Source of the DNA: Pelagibacteraceae bacterium AG-319-F18
GTDB taxonomy: Bacteria; Pseudomonadota; Alphaproteobacteria; Pelagibacterales; Pelagibacteraceae
Reading direction: 5' to 3'
DNA: 64,000 bases
NCBI GenBank assembly: GCA_003283905.1
Contig: QBXA01000008.1
Span: 1-64,000, forward strand
This document shows positions 18,728 to 28,816 of this stretch, piece by piece. The notes beneath the pieces are model-generated. The model was not told the DNA's origin. It made no database searches and saw only the letters and a program-made list of their open reading frames with translations. A program made the position numbers and the translations under genes. Positions within the stretch are counted from its first letter, which is position 1. Every line of letters starts with the position of its first letter.

Positions 18728-20458
18728 TTAATAAAGTTTTTCTAATTGATTTTTATATTTTTCTGTAACTTTTTTTCTTTTTACTTTCATTGTTGGTGTC
18801 ATTAAACCATTTTCTATAGAAAAATTTTCATCTATTAATTGAATTTTTTTTATTTTTTCTAATAAAATTAATTTTTTATTTATTTTTTCAATTACATTAT
18901 TAATTTTTTCTTTTTCTTTTAGAAAATCTTTACTAGGCACTATTAATGCGACTAAATAATTTTTTTTATCACCATAAACCATACATTGATCAATTTCTGG
19001 CTCATTTGTGATCATATTTTCAATTTTAGCTGGTGAAATATTATCTCCTCCAGCACTTACAATAATATCTTTTTTTCTGTCAGTAATTTTTAAATAACCA
19101 TCCACTGAATCTATTTCTCCTATGTCACCTGTATGAAGCCATCCATTAATAATTACTTTGTCAGTCTCTTCTTTCTTGTTCCAATATCCCAACATTACAT
19201 TTTCACCTTTGACCAAAATTTCTCCATCATCATCAATTTTAACTTGGTTTCCCTTAAAAGGTGGGCCAACAGTTTCTACTTTTATCTTATGTATGGGGTT
19301 ACAACTTACTACTGGTGACGTTTCTGTTAAACCATAACCTTGGAGAGTAGGCAGTCCTACAGAATTCAAAAATTCTCCAATTTCTTTATCTAGCGCACCC
19401 CCACCAGAAATAAAAGCTTTTAAATTTCCACCGAACTGTTTTTTTATTTTTTTTCTAACTAATACCTCAACTATCAAATTCATTAAATTTTCAGAAAAAG
19501 TCATTTTTTGATTTAATAATTTTTTTTTACCTAATTGAAGAGTTGCATTAATTAATTTAGCCTTAAGACCTGTTTGTTTTTTTAGATTAATATTGATTTT
19601 ATTATAAAGATTTTGATAAAATCTTGGTACAGCTGTCATAATTGTTGGTTTTGCTTCAGATATATTTTCTAAAAGTTTTTCTATTTTTTCTGCATAAAAT
19701 ACTTTTGCTCCCACGGCTATCTGAGCAAATTGCACACAGTGTTCATAGGAATGAGAAAGAGGAAGCCAGGTTAAAAATACTGGTCTGGAATTAAATAATG
19801 GTTTCATAATTTCACAAGCTCCTACAAGATTATTTAAAATTCCACCATGACTTAAGATTACTCCCTTCGGATTTCCTCCAGTTCCAGATGTGTAAATTAT
19901 ACAAGCTGCAGAAGTTCTTTTTAATTTTTCATTTTGGATTTTGTCTTCTTTTAATAAGTTATTTTTTAATATGATATTAAAGTCTAAATACTTATCTTTA
20001 TCTATTATATCTAAATTATGAATTACTTTATTAACTTCATCTAATGTTATAATTTTTTTAATAAATTCTTTTTCATTAATTGTATTTTTTAATTTTTTTA
20101 ACATTTCATTGTTCGAAACTATAACTAGGCTAGGTTCACAATCTTCAATTAAATACTTATAATCATCTTCAGTATATGTAGTGTACGCAGGAACAGTAAT
20201 TCCACCTGACAACATGATTGCCATATCAGAAATAAACCATTCAGGTCTATTTTCTGAGACCAATAAACATCTATCGCCTTCTTTTATGTTTTCTTTAATT
20301 ATTTTTGATAATTTTAAAATATTTTTTTGTGTTTCTTCCCAAGTATATGTTTTTTTATTTTTTGGATTTAACCATTGTAAAAAAATGCTTTTTTTACTTT
20401 GTTTATCTGCTTGATAAGAAAATAATTCAATTAAGTTGTTTAAATTATCTAAATTCAT
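18728..20458 (-). CDS. Long-chain acyl-CoA synthetase (AMP-binding)
   Basis: 576 aa; IIYTSGTGGNPKGVILSH, GYGLTETSPVVS, GWLHTGDIGEID motifs. Confidence 0.92.
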   Translation of the reverse strand: MNLDNLNNLIELFSYQADKQSKKSIFLQWLNPKNKKTYTWEETQKNILKLSKIIKENIKEGDRCLLVSENRPEWFISDMAIMLSGGITVPAYTTYTEDDYKYLIEDCEPSLVIVSNNEMLKKLKNTINEKEFIKKIITLDEVNKVIHNLDIIDKDKYLDFNIILKNNLLKEDKIQNEKLKRTSAACIIYTSGTGGNPKGVILSHGGILNNLVGACEIMKPLFNSRPVFLTWLPLSHSYEHCVQFAQIAVGAKVFYAEKIEKLLENISEAKPTIMTAVPRFYQNLYNKININLKKQTGLKAKLINATLQLGKKKLLNQKMTFSENLMNLIVEVLVRKKIKKQFGGNLKAFISGGGALDKEIGEFLNSVGLPTLQGYGLTETSPVVSCNPIHKIKVETVGPPFKGNQVKIDDDGEILVKGENVMLGYWNKKEETDKVIINGWLHTGDIGEIDSVDGYLKITDRKKDIIVSAGGDNISPAKIENMITNEPEIDQCMVYGDKKNYLVALIVPSKDFLKEKEKINNVIEKINKKLILLEKIKKIQLIDENFSIENGLMTPTMKVKRKKVTEKYKNQLEKLY

Positions 20459-20465
20459 AAATTTT

Positions 20466-20550
20466 TGGTGGGCGAAGAGAGAATCGAACTCTCACTTCTT
20501 ACGAAACACGATTTTGAGTCGTGCGCGTCTACCAGTTCCGCCATTCGCCC
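20466..20550 (-). tRNA. tRNA-Leu(CAA)
   Basis: 85-nt type II tRNA: acceptor GGGCGAA/TTCGCCC, anticodon loop CTCAAAA, long variable arm, encoded CCA. Confidence 0.95.
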
Positions 20551-20611
20551 ATAATATTCAATTAATTATATTTAAATAGTATAAGAACTAAATTTATATT
20601 AAAACCAAAAA

Positions 20612-21217
20612 ATGTTTCAAACACTTTACAAAAAATGCTTAAATCTAGCTGCACATAAAAGTTCAAATTTTTATTTAGGTCTTGTATCTTTTGTTGAAAG
20701 TTCATTTTTTCCTATACCACCAGATGTAATGATTATTCCAATGGTAATTGCTAAAAAAAAAGAGTTTATAAAAATATTTTTAATAGCATCTATCTTTTCA
20801 GTTTTAGGAGGTATTTTAGGATATCTAATTGGCTATCTATTTTTTGATTTAGCAATATATGTTATCGAGTTTTATAATTATGAAGATAAAGTTAGAGAAT
20901 TGAAATTAAACATGTCTGAGGGAAACGGCTTTCTTGCTTGGTTAAGTATACTTTTTTTAGCAGGCTTTACACCTTTGCCATATAAAGCTTTTACAATAGC
21001 AAGTGGCTTAATTGCTTTCAATCTGCCAGTTTTTATAATTGTCAGTTTGATTTCAAGAAGCCTTAGATTTTTTATTGTTGCATTACTATCTTATAAATTT
21101 GGAGAATTATTCACTGAATATATGAACAATCATGGATCAAAATGGTTTACTGTTATTGGAATTTTAATAGTTATAATATTTTTATTTATATATTTGGTTT
21201 TAAAATTTAATGGTTGA
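20612..21217 (+). CDS. DedA/YqaA-like membrane protein (SNARE-associated family)
   Basis: 201 aa; FVESSFFPIPPDVMIIPMV, FTPLPYKAFTIASG. Confidence 0.88.
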   Translation: MFQTLYKKCLNLAAHKSSNFYLGLVSFVESSFFPIPPDVMIIPMVIAKKKEFIKIFLIASIFSVLGGILGYLIGYLFFDLAIYVIEFYNYEDKVRELKLNMSEGNGFLAWLSILFLAGFTPLPYKAFTIASGLIAFNLPVFIIVSLISRSLRFFIVALLSYKFGELFTEYMNNHGSKWFTVIGILIVIIFLFIYLVLKFNG

Positions 21218-21692
21218 AAATAATAAAAATTTATTAATAAAGCTTATTTTTTTAGTCAGTATTTTTGCTTTAATATCAGCATTCTTTATTGAATATATTT
21301 TAGGTCATCAACCTTGTAATTTTTGTATATTGGAAAGATTTCCATATCTGTTGGCTATAATAATAATTTTATTTAATTATAAATTTAGTCAATTTGAAAA
21401 ATTTTCTATACTTTTACTGACAATTATATTTTTGGTTGGGACTATTCTATCACTATATCACTTAGGTATAGAGCAAGGTTTTATTCAAGAATCGTTAGTT
21501 TGTGATCTAAAAAATGGGTCCAATTTATTGTCAAAAGATGAAGTTTTAAAACAATTACAAGAAAAAAATGTTAGCTGCAAAGATGTAACATTTAAAATTT
21601 TTGGATTATCGCTTACAAGCTATAATATTTTGATATCTTTACTAATTACTGTTGGTACTGGAAAAATTTATTTTAATTATGATAAAAATTAA
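21210..21692 (+). CDS. dsbB: Disulfide bond formation protein DsbB
   Basis: 160 aa, 4 TM; EYILGHQPCNFCILERFPY CxxC loop. Confidence 0.87.
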   Translation: MVENNKNLLIKLIFLVSIFALISAFFIEYILGHQPCNFCILERFPYLLAIIIILFNYKFSQFEKFSILLLTIIFLVGTILSLYHLGIEQGFIQESLVCDLKNGSNLLSKDEVLKQLQEKNVSCKDVTFKIFGLSLTSYNILISLLITVGTGKIYFNYDKN

Positions 21693-22212
21693 TAAAAAAA
21701 AAGTAGAAGAATTTATTAGAGTCGACCATGCTGGAGAACGCGGAGCTGTAAAAATTTATGAAGGACAACTATTAGCCTTAAATACTTTTGTAAAAAATGA
21801 AAATCTTAAAAAAACTATTGAAGAAATGAAAGAGCATGAAAAAGAACATTGTAAGTTTTTTGAAAATGAAATTAAAAAAAGAAATATCCAACCAACAAAA
21901 TTTTTACCTTTATGGGATTTGCTAGGTGTTGGTTTAGGCTTTGGCTCAACATTATTAGGAAAAAAAGCTGCCATGCTTTGTACTGCTTCAGTTGAAGAGG
22001 TCATAGACAAACACTATTTAAATCAGATTAGTCAACTGGATATTAGCGAAAAAGATCTAAAAAAAAAGATTATAAAATTTAGAAAAGATGAAATAGATCA
22101 CAAAAATCTAGCTTACGATGAAGGTGCTACAAAAAAAGGTCCATACCTATTATTAGACAAAATTATTAAGACAGGTTCAAAAATTGCAATAAATATTTCT
22201 GAAAAAATCTAG
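21679..22212 (+). CDS. coq7: Demethoxyubiquinone hydroxylase, COQ7 family (ORF track starts at 21652)
   Basis: RVDHAGERGAVKIYEGQ di-iron motif, EHEKEHCKFFE, SVEEVIDKHY, DEIDHKNLA. Confidence 0.92.
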   Translation: MIKINKKKVEEFIRVDHAGERGAVKIYEGQLLALNTFVKNENLKKTIEEMKEHEKEHCKFFENEIKKRNIQPTKFLPLWDLLGVGLGFGSTLLGKKAAMLCTASVEEVIDKHYLNQISQLDISEKDLKKKIIKFRKDEIDHKNLAYDEGATKKGPYLLLDKIIKTGSKIAINISEKI

Positions 22213-22778
22213 GCTTCTAACTCAACATCCCAATATAAATAATCCATCCAGCTTTTATGTAAATAATTAGGAGGAAAATTTTTACCATTTTTATGCAAAT
22301 CCTCAGTTGATGGACGATAAGGATATTGATTAAGCTTCATATCTGAGTTTTTTAATAATTTACCACCTTTTTTTACATTACATGCAGAACATGCAGTTAC
22401 AACATTGTCCCAATTAGTCTCACCACCTTTTGATCTTGGCAACAAATGATCAAAAGTAAGCTCCTCACTACTTCCACAATATTGACAAGAAAACTTATCT
22501 CTCAAAAACACATTAAACCTTGTAAAACTAGGTCTTGTTTGTGGAACGATATAATCTTTAAGCGCAATAACACTTGGTAATTGCATATTAAATGATGGAC
22601 TTCTTATAATTCTGTCATAATTACTTACAATTATCACTCTATCTAAAAAAACAGATTTTACAGTATCCTGCCAAGACCATAAAGATAAAGGATAGTAGCT
22701 TAGCGGTCTATAATCAGCATTAAGAACTAGAGCTGGACACTTTTCTAATGAAGTATTTTGTTCAATAAAATTATTCAT
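22209..22778 (-). CDS. HNH endonuclease family protein
   Basis: 189 aa; CQYCGSSEELTFDHLLPRSKGGETNWDNVVTACSACNVKKGG. Confidence 0.9.
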   Translation of the reverse strand: MNNFIEQNTSLEKCPALVLNADYRPLSYYPLSLWSWQDTVKSVFLDRVIIVSNYDRIIRSPSFNMQLPSVIALKDYIVPQTRPSFTRFNVFLRDKFSCQYCGSSEELTFDHLLPRSKGGETNWDNVVTACSACNVKKGGKLLKNSDMKLNQYPYRPSTEDLHKNGKNFPPNYLHKSWMDYLYWDVELEA

Positions 22779-22809
22779 TAAGTATTTTTAACTTACTTAA
22801 ACAATTTTA

Positions 22810-23475
22810 TCAATAATAAGAGATGTTAATTTTTTTTATAATATAATTAAGAGCTGTACTTGAAGCCTCTATAGGAATATGATGGTCACAATTTTTTACT
22901 AAAAGTGTTTCAACTTCAACATTGTTTCTAATTAAAAAATCTTTTGCCTCCAAAAGATATAACGAAGGTACAACTTGATCAGCGTCACCATGAATCAATA
23001 AAGTATCAGTAGAATTTTTAATTCTTAATTTTAAATTATTTTGATCAATTATTTTTCCAGAAAATCCTACAATACACAAAAATTTTTCTTCAGATGTTAG
23101 TCCAACATTCAATGACATCATACAACCTTGACTAAAACCTGATAAACATATCTGATTATTTTTTAAATTAAATTCTTGTTTGATCTCGTTAATAAATAAT
23201 TTAATCTTATCTTCAGCTATAATTGATTGATCAATGATATAATCAGTATCATCTTTGGTAAGGTCAAACCATTGAAATCCTGATGGATTTATAGGGCAAG
23301 TCTCATGTCCATTTGGACAAATAAAAACTGTATTTGGCATGTGCCTTTTCCAGTTCAAAGTTAACATACTTATGTCTTTCGCATCTCCTCCGTATCCATG
23401 AAGCAAAATAATAGCATGTTTTATTTCTACTCCTTCTTCAGGCTTTATTATTAATGAATCTAGGCAAAATGTCAT
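22810..23475 (-). CDS. Phospholipase/carboxylesterase (alpha/beta hydrolase)
   Basis: 221 aa; ILLHGYGGDAKD, LSGFSQGCMMSL nucleophile elbow, LIHGDADQVVP. Confidence 0.88.
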   Translation of the reverse strand: MTFCLDSLIIKPEEGVEIKHAIILLHGYGGDAKDISMLTLNWKRHMPNTVFICPNGHETCPINPSGFQWFDLTKDDTDYIIDQSIIAEDKIKLFINEIKQEFNLKNNQICLSGFSQGCMMSLNVGLTSEEKFLCIVGFSGKIIDQNNLKLRIKNSTDTLLIHGDADQVVPSLYLLEAKDFLIRNNVEVETLLVKNCDHHIPIEASSTALNYIIKKINISYY

Positions 23476-23524
23476 AGTTGATTAATTATGTTTTTTATTT
23501 TCTAAAACAATCTACAATATTTAA

Positions 23525-23635
23525 ATGATTTCAGGAATATTTGTTAAAATTCTCTCTATAGTTCTTTTATTATCAGTAGGAATTGTTTTAATTTTGAGAA
23601 TTGGAACTCTTTTCAAAGGAGGAGAAACCAGCTAA
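23525..23635 (+). CDS. N-terminal half of a twin-transmembrane (HIG1-like) small protein; possible frameshift pseudogene or recoded gene
   Basis: MISGIFVKILSIVLLLSVGIVLILRIGTLFKGGETS*; one TM helix. Confidence 0.5.
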   Translation: MISGIFVKILSIVLLLSVGIVLILRIGTLFKGGETS

Positions 23636-23654
23636 AAAATACTCAAATAAATTA

Positions 23655-23729
23655 ATGCAACTAAGAGTTCTTCTTCAGTTTATAGCAATACTTGTTCTGA
23701 TTGGATTTGCTTATTTTTTTAAAAACTAA
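23655..23729 (+). CDS. C-terminal half of the same twin-transmembrane protein in the +1 frame
   Basis: MQLRVLLQFIAILVLIGFAYFFKN*; removing T23633 gives continuous ...KGGETSKKYSNKLMQLRVLLQF.... Confidence 0.45.
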   Translation: MQLRVLLQFIAILVLIGFAYFFKN

Positions 23730-24235
23730 TTATAATTTTTAAGCCAATTAATAAATTTTTTATCATTAAAATCTATTGACCCAATAATTCTAGCAAATTC
23801 TTTTCCATCTTTATCTATAAGAATTGAAGTTGGAATTCCACGTAAAGAAAATGTTTTTGCAAGAGTTGTTGTTACATCAAAATATGGTTCAAAATTTTTA
23901 ATATTCAAATCTTTAAAAAAATTATCAACTTTTTTTTTACTTTCTTGAGATATATTAACTGCAAAAATTTTTAAATTACTCAAATTTTCATTGATTTGAA
24001 GTCTATCTAAGGATGGCATTTCTTCCTTGCATGGCTCACACCAGGTTGCCCAAAAATTTAATAAAATTAAATTTCCATTAAATTCTTTAATGTTAAATTT
24101 TTTATCCTTTTTATCTAAAAAAATAACATTATCGTAGACTTTTAGATCTTTATGAATGACAATATTTTTTATTTCAGATACATCATTAGCAAAGACATTA
24201 GTTGTCAAAAAAATAAATAATATTAAAAATCTCAT
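23726..24235 (-). CDS. TlpA/ResA-like thiol:disulfide oxidoreductase
   Basis: 169 aa, signal peptide, LLNFWATWCEPCKEEMPSL. Confidence 0.9.
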   Translation of the reverse strand: MRFLILFIFLTTNVFANDVSEIKNIVIHKDLKVYDNVIFLDKKDKKFNIKEFNGNLILLNFWATWCEPCKEEMPSLDRLQINENLSNLKIFAVNISQESKKKVDNFFKDLNIKNFEPYFDVTTTLAKTFSLRGIPTSILIDKDGKEFARIIGSIDFNDKKFINWLKNYN

Positions 24236-24259
24236 GTTAAATAGTTATAATTAAATATC

Positions 24260-25651
24260 ATGGCAAAAAATAAAAACAACCAAGCAATATGGAACACCCG
24301 TATAAAAAAAAATGTGTCATCTTTATTTCAAAAAGTTGGTAATTCAATTGATATTGATAAACGACTTTATAAAGAAGATATTCAAGGATCTATTGCTCAT
24401 GTTGAGATGTTGTTTAAACAAAAAATAATCTCTTTCAAAATTAAAAATAAAATTATCTATGGTCTTACAAAGATAGAAAAAGAAATTTCTAATAAAAAAT
24501 TTGAGTTCAACAAAAGATATGAAGATATTCATATGAATATAGAAAAAAGACTTTTTCAAATAATTGGAGAAGAAGCTGGCTACGTTCACACAGCAAGATC
24601 TAGAAATGATCAAGTCATTACTGACTTTAAAATTTGGATAAGATCTTCAACTAAAGAGATTAACTTTAATTTAGATAAAGTAATTAAAAGTACATTAAAA
24701 TTAGCGGAAAAAAATATAGATACTATTATGCCTGGTTTTACACATCTTAAGAATGCACAAGCTATTTCTTTTGCTCATTATCTTATGGCTTATGTTGAGA
24801 TGTTTAGTAGAGACAAAAAGAGATTTGCAAACAATTTAGATAGTTTAGATGAAAATCCTTTAGGCGTAGCCGCACTAACAGGAACTTCTTTCAATATAGA
24901 TAGAAATTATACAAGTAAAAAACTTGGATTTAAAAAACCAACAAATAATTCAATTGATACTGTTTCTGATAGAGATTTTGTTTTAGATTTTTTGTACAGT
25001 GTTTCTGTTTGTTCAATGCATATTTCAAGAATTGCAGAGGAGCTTATTATTTGGAGCTCTGATGGTTTTAATTTAATCAACCTTTCAGATAAAATTGTAA
25101 CAGGATCTTCAATAATGCCTCAAAAGAAAAATCCTGATTTATTGGAATATTTAAGAGGAAAATCTGGGAGTAGCTATGGAAACTTGTTTTCAATGCTTAC
25201 AATTTTAAAAGGTCTTCCACTGTCTTACTTCAAAGATCTTCAGGATGATAAGGAGATTGTTTTTAAATCAAATGATACTTTAATCAACTGTCTTAAAATT
25301 TTTGATGAAATACTAAAAAACTCTAGCCCTAATAAAAAAAAAATGATTGAACTTGCAAAGTCTGGATATATTACTGCAACAGATTTAGCAGACTATCTTG
25401 TGAAAAATCATTCAATGTCTTTTAGAAAAGCTTATCAAAAAACAGCTGCTGTTGTTAATTTAGCTGAAAAAAAGAAAAAGAAACTTGATGAATTAAGTTT
25501 AGAAGAATTAAAAAAAATTGAGCCAAAATTAACTAACGACGTTTTAAAAGTGTTTGATTTAAAGAATTCTGTAAATTCCAAAAAATCTTATGGAGGAACA
25601 GCTTTTGATAATATCAAAAAAATGATAATAAAATATAAGAAACAAAAATGA
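24260..25651 (+). CDS. argH: Argininosuccinate lyase
   Basis: 463 aa; HTARSRNDQV, GSSIMPQKKNPD. Confidence 0.95.
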   Translation: MAKNKNNQAIWNTRIKKNVSSLFQKVGNSIDIDKRLYKEDIQGSIAHVEMLFKQKIISFKIKNKIIYGLTKIEKEISNKKFEFNKRYEDIHMNIEKRLFQIIGEEAGYVHTARSRNDQVITDFKIWIRSSTKEINFNLDKVIKSTLKLAEKNIDTIMPGFTHLKNAQAISFAHYLMAYVEMFSRDKKRFANNLDSLDENPLGVAALTGTSFNIDRNYTSKKLGFKKPTNNSIDTVSDRDFVLDFLYSVSVCSMHISRIAEELIIWSSDGFNLINLSDKIVTGSSIMPQKKNPDLLEYLRGKSGSSYGNLFSMLTILKGLPLSYFKDLQDDKEIVFKSNDTLINCLKIFDEILKNSSPNKKKMIELAKSGYITATDLADYLVKNHSMSFRKAYQKTAAVVNLAEKKKKKLDELSLEELKKIEPKLTNDVLKVFDLKNSVNSKKSYGGTAFDNIKKMIIKYKKQK

Positions 25652-25779
25652 TTAAAAAAATTAGCTTTATTTTTCTGATTTGTTGCTTACTAGCTTCTTG
25701 TGGAAAAAAAGGAGATCCTGAATACAAAGACCCAAAACAAAAGGCTGAAAAGATAATAATCCTTACTAATAAGGCTTAA
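25648..25779 (+). CDS. Small lipoprotein, LptM-like (43 aa)
   Basis: MIKKISFIFLICCLLASCGKKGDPEYKDPKQKAEKIIILTNKA*: lipobox LLASC followed by GKKGDP; ATGA overlap with argH and TAATG overlap with lysA. Confidence 0.8.
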   Translation: MIKKISFIFLICCLLASCGKKGDPEYKDPKQKAEKIIILTNKA

Positions 25780-26993
25780 TGAAATATATCAAAAAAAAAT
25801 TTACAATTGACAAAGTAAAAGTACAAGATATTGCAAAAAAATTTAATACACCAACTTATTGTTATTCTTATAGCCAATTAAAAAAAAATATTAATAATTT
25901 CAAAAAAAATTTTAAGACATTTTCACCTCTAATTTGTTTTGCAATTAAATCTAATACAAACGTAAATTTAATTAAAGAGATTCAAAAATCTGGTTTGGGA
26001 GCAGATGTCGTATCAATGGGTGAACTTATGATGGCTCTTAAGGCTGGTATTAATCCAAAAAAAATTGTTTTTTCAGGTGTGGGTAAAACATCCAGCGAGA
26101 TAAGTTATGCTATTGATAAAAAAATATTATTAATAAATGCAGAATCTAAAAGTGAAATAAAAGAAATTGACAGAATAGCTAGAATTAAGAAAAAGAAAGT
26201 ACAAATTGGTATTAGATTAAATCCTAATACAAACGCAAAAACTTTAAGCCAAATTTCAACTGGTAAAAAAGAAAATAAATTTGGCGTAAATGAAAAAACA
26301 TTTTTAGAACTTGTAAGCAATTGTAAAAGTTCAAAAAATATTAGTTTAGAATGTTTAAGCGTTCATATTGGAAGTCAAATATTAGACCATAAGCCCTATG
26401 AAAAAATGCTTAATGTGATTGATAAAATAATTGTTAAAACTAAACATAAATTTAAATTTATTGATTTAGGTGGAGGGATGGGAATTTCCTATGATAATAA
26501 CAGTAAAAAACTTAATTATAGTAAATACAATATTGCTATTAAAAAATTTTTAAAAAAACATTCATCAAAAATAATTTTTGAGCCAGGAAGGTCTATAATT
26601 GGAAATGTAGGGTTTTTAATTTCTAAAGTTATTTATATTAAAGAAAATGGTAAAAAAGATTTTATTATACTAGATGCAGCTATGAATGATTTAATGAGAC
26701 CTGCTTTATATGGAGCTAATCACAAAATATTACCCTCAATAAAAAAAAATCAGATTTCAAAAAAAACCTATGAATTTGTCGGCCCTATTTGTGAAAGTAC
26801 AGACAAGTTTACTTCATTGAAAAAATTTCAAAGATTAAAAGAAAAAGATATAATTGTAATGTGTGATGTTGGTGCATATGGAATGTCGTTAAGTTCAAAT
26901 TATAATGTAAGACCTAAACCAGCTGAGCTATTGATCAAAGGATCAAAAATTAGAATTATTAAAAAAAGACAAAAGCACACTGATTTGATGTAG
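25779..26993 (+). CDS. lysA: Diaminopimelate decarboxylase
   Basis: 404 aa; CFAIKSNTNVNL, SVHIGSQI, EPGRSIIGNVGFL, GAYGMSLSSNYN. Confidence 0.94.
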   Translation: MKYIKKKFTIDKVKVQDIAKKFNTPTYCYSYSQLKKNINNFKKNFKTFSPLICFAIKSNTNVNLIKEIQKSGLGADVVSMGELMMALKAGINPKKIVFSGVGKTSSEISYAIDKKILLINAESKSEIKEIDRIARIKKKKVQIGIRLNPNTNAKTLSQISTGKKENKFGVNEKTFLELVSNCKSSKNISLECLSVHIGSQILDHKPYEKMLNVIDKIIVKTKHKFKFIDLGGGMGISYDNNSKKLNYSKYNIAIKKFLKKHSSKIIFEPGRSIIGNVGFLISKVIYIKENGKKDFIILDAAMNDLMRPALYGANHKILPSIKKNQISKKTYEFVGPICESTDKFTSLKKFQRLKEKDIIVMCDVGAYGMSLSSNYNVRPKPAELLIKGSKIRIIKKRQKHTDLM

Positions 26994-26996
26994 CTT

Positions 26997-27707
26997 TTGA
27001 TAAGAATGATTAGAAACCTTATATTTTCAATTTTTTTCTTTACTGGAATAATAATTATTTCATTAATTTTTTTACCTGCTTTTTTTCTGCCTCAAAAAGT
27101 TGTTTTATTTGGTGGTAAATTGATGGGTTATTGGACAAGTTTTTGTCTAAAGTTTTTTTTATCCACAAAAATAATAATAAAAGGTAAAGAAAATATTTTA
27201 AATAATGAAAAGTTCTTTATTGCGGCATCTCATCAATCGATGTTCGAAACCTTTTATCTTCAAACTATTTTCAATTCACCTGTTTTTATTTTAAAAAAAG
27301 AATTACTTATAATTCCAATTTTTGGTTGGTATCTAAAAAAAATTGGATCAATATCAATTAAAAGAAATAAAGTTACCAAAGATAACTTAGGATTTTTTCA
27401 GGATATATCTAAAATAATTAAAGATTCAGATAGACCGTTAATCATCTTCCCACAAGGTACAAGAGTTTTACCAGATGAAAGACCTCCTTTTAAAAAAGGT
27501 GCCTCAAGAATTTATGAAGAGTTAAAAATTTCTTGTCAACCAGTTGCCATTAATTCGGGTTATGTTTGGCCTAAAAAAGGTCTCAAAAATAGCAACAAAG
27601 TGATAACTATTTCAATCTTAAAACCAATAATAGCAGGTCACTCAAAACAAGAGTTCATTAAAATTTTAGAAAATAATATTTACAAAGAGCTTAATTTATT
27701 AAATTAG
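26997..27707 (+). CDS. plsC: 1-acyl-sn-glycerol-3-phosphate acyltransferase
   Basis: 236 aa; AASHQSMFET (HX4D-like), FPQGTRVLP. Confidence 0.88.
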   Translation: MIRMIRNLIFSIFFFTGIIIISLIFLPAFFLPQKVVLFGGKLMGYWTSFCLKFFLSTKIIIKGKENILNNEKFFIAASHQSMFETFYLQTIFNSPVFILKKELLIIPIFGWYLKKIGSISIKRNKVTKDNLGFFQDISKIIKDSDRPLIIFPQGTRVLPDERPPFKKGASRIYEELKISCQPVAINSGYVWPKKGLKNSNKVITISILKPIIAGHSKQEFIKILENNIYKELNLLN

Positions 27708-28816
27708 CCTTTCATAGGCATCACTACAAATATACTATCAAAATCTCCTGGATCTTTAATTAAAGCTGGTGATCCAGTATCATTAAAAAATATTTCAACT
27801 CTTTCTCCATCTAATTGTGAAGCAACATCTATTAGATATCTTGAATTAAAACTTATTTCTAAATCATGATCAAATTTTACATTTAATGTCTCTTTACCAT
27901 CACCACTATTTGTATTATTAACCGAAAGGTCTAATATATCTTTTGATAAATTAAATTTAACTCCATCTTTTTTATCTAAAGAAACTGAAGCAACTCTATC
28001 AACTGAGTTTAAAAATAATTTTAAATCTATTTCTAATTTTTTTTGATTATTTTTTGGTATTACTTGAATATAATTGGGAAATTTTCCATCGATAAGCTTT
28101 GATATCAATATACTATTATTCAATTCAAATTTGATTTTAGATTTAATATTAGAAACTTTAACATCTCCATCATAACTATCTAATAACGAACATAGTTGAA
28201 AAATAGTTTTTTTTGGTAAAATGATTGGTTCAAAATCAATTTTTTGATCTAATCTTATTTTTGAAATTGACATTCGATGGCTATCAGTTGCAGCAGCAGT
28301 CAAATAATTTTTATCCTCAACTTCTGTTTGATGAAGGTAAATCCCACTTAAATAATGTCTTGTTTCATCATTAGAAACTGAAAATTTACATTTATTTAAC
28401 AGTTTTAAAAGTTGCTTAGATTTAATTGTAAATTCATTTTGATTAAAATTTTCATCTGTTAGGGGAAATTCTGTTGCACTAATACAATTTAAATTAAAAA
28501 TAGATTTTTCAGACTCAACTTGTAATTTGCTTACATCAGTCAAAGATAAGTTTATTTTCTTACCGGATGAGAGTTTTCTAATAATATCGTACATTATCGA
28601 AGAAGTTGTTGTTGTTTTGCCTTCTTCTACCACCTCAACGTTATTTAACTGGTGAATAAATATTAAATCTAAATCCGTAGCAGTTATTGTTAATTTAGAA
28701 TTATTAGCATCTAATAAAATATTAGAGAGTATTGGGAGTGTACTTCTCTTTTCAATTACACCTTGGCAATAATTAAGTGCCTGCTGAAGATCTTGTTGGT
28801 TTACATTAAATTTCAT
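27704..28816 (-). CDS. dnaN: DNA polymerase III beta clamp
   Basis: 370 aa; adjacent to dnaA; C-terminal PVLIKDPGD-like and VVMPMKG. Confidence 0.95.
   Translation of the reverse strand: MKFNVNQQDLQQALNYCQGVIEKRSTLPILSNILLDANNSKLTITATDLDLIFIHQLNNVEVVEEGKTTTTSSIMYDIIRKLSSGKKINLSLTDVSKLQVESEKSIFNLNCISATEFPLTDENFNQNEFTIKSKQLLKLLNKCKFSVSNDETRHYLSGIYLHQTEVEDKNYLTAAATDSHRMSISKIRLDQKIDFEPIILPKKTIFQLCSLLDSYDGDVKVSNIKSKIKFELNNSILISKLIDGKFPNYIQVIPKNNQKKLEIDLKLFLNSVDRVASVSLDKKDGVKFNLSKDILDLSVNNTNSGDGKETLNVKFDHDLEISFNSRYLIDVASQLDGERVEIFFNDTGSPALIKDPGDFDSIFVVMPMKG

Noticed and set aside
27159-27167. Perfect DnaA box TTATCCACA
   Set aside because: Single copy inside plsC coding sequence; roughly one 9-mer match is expected by chance in a window of this size on two strands.
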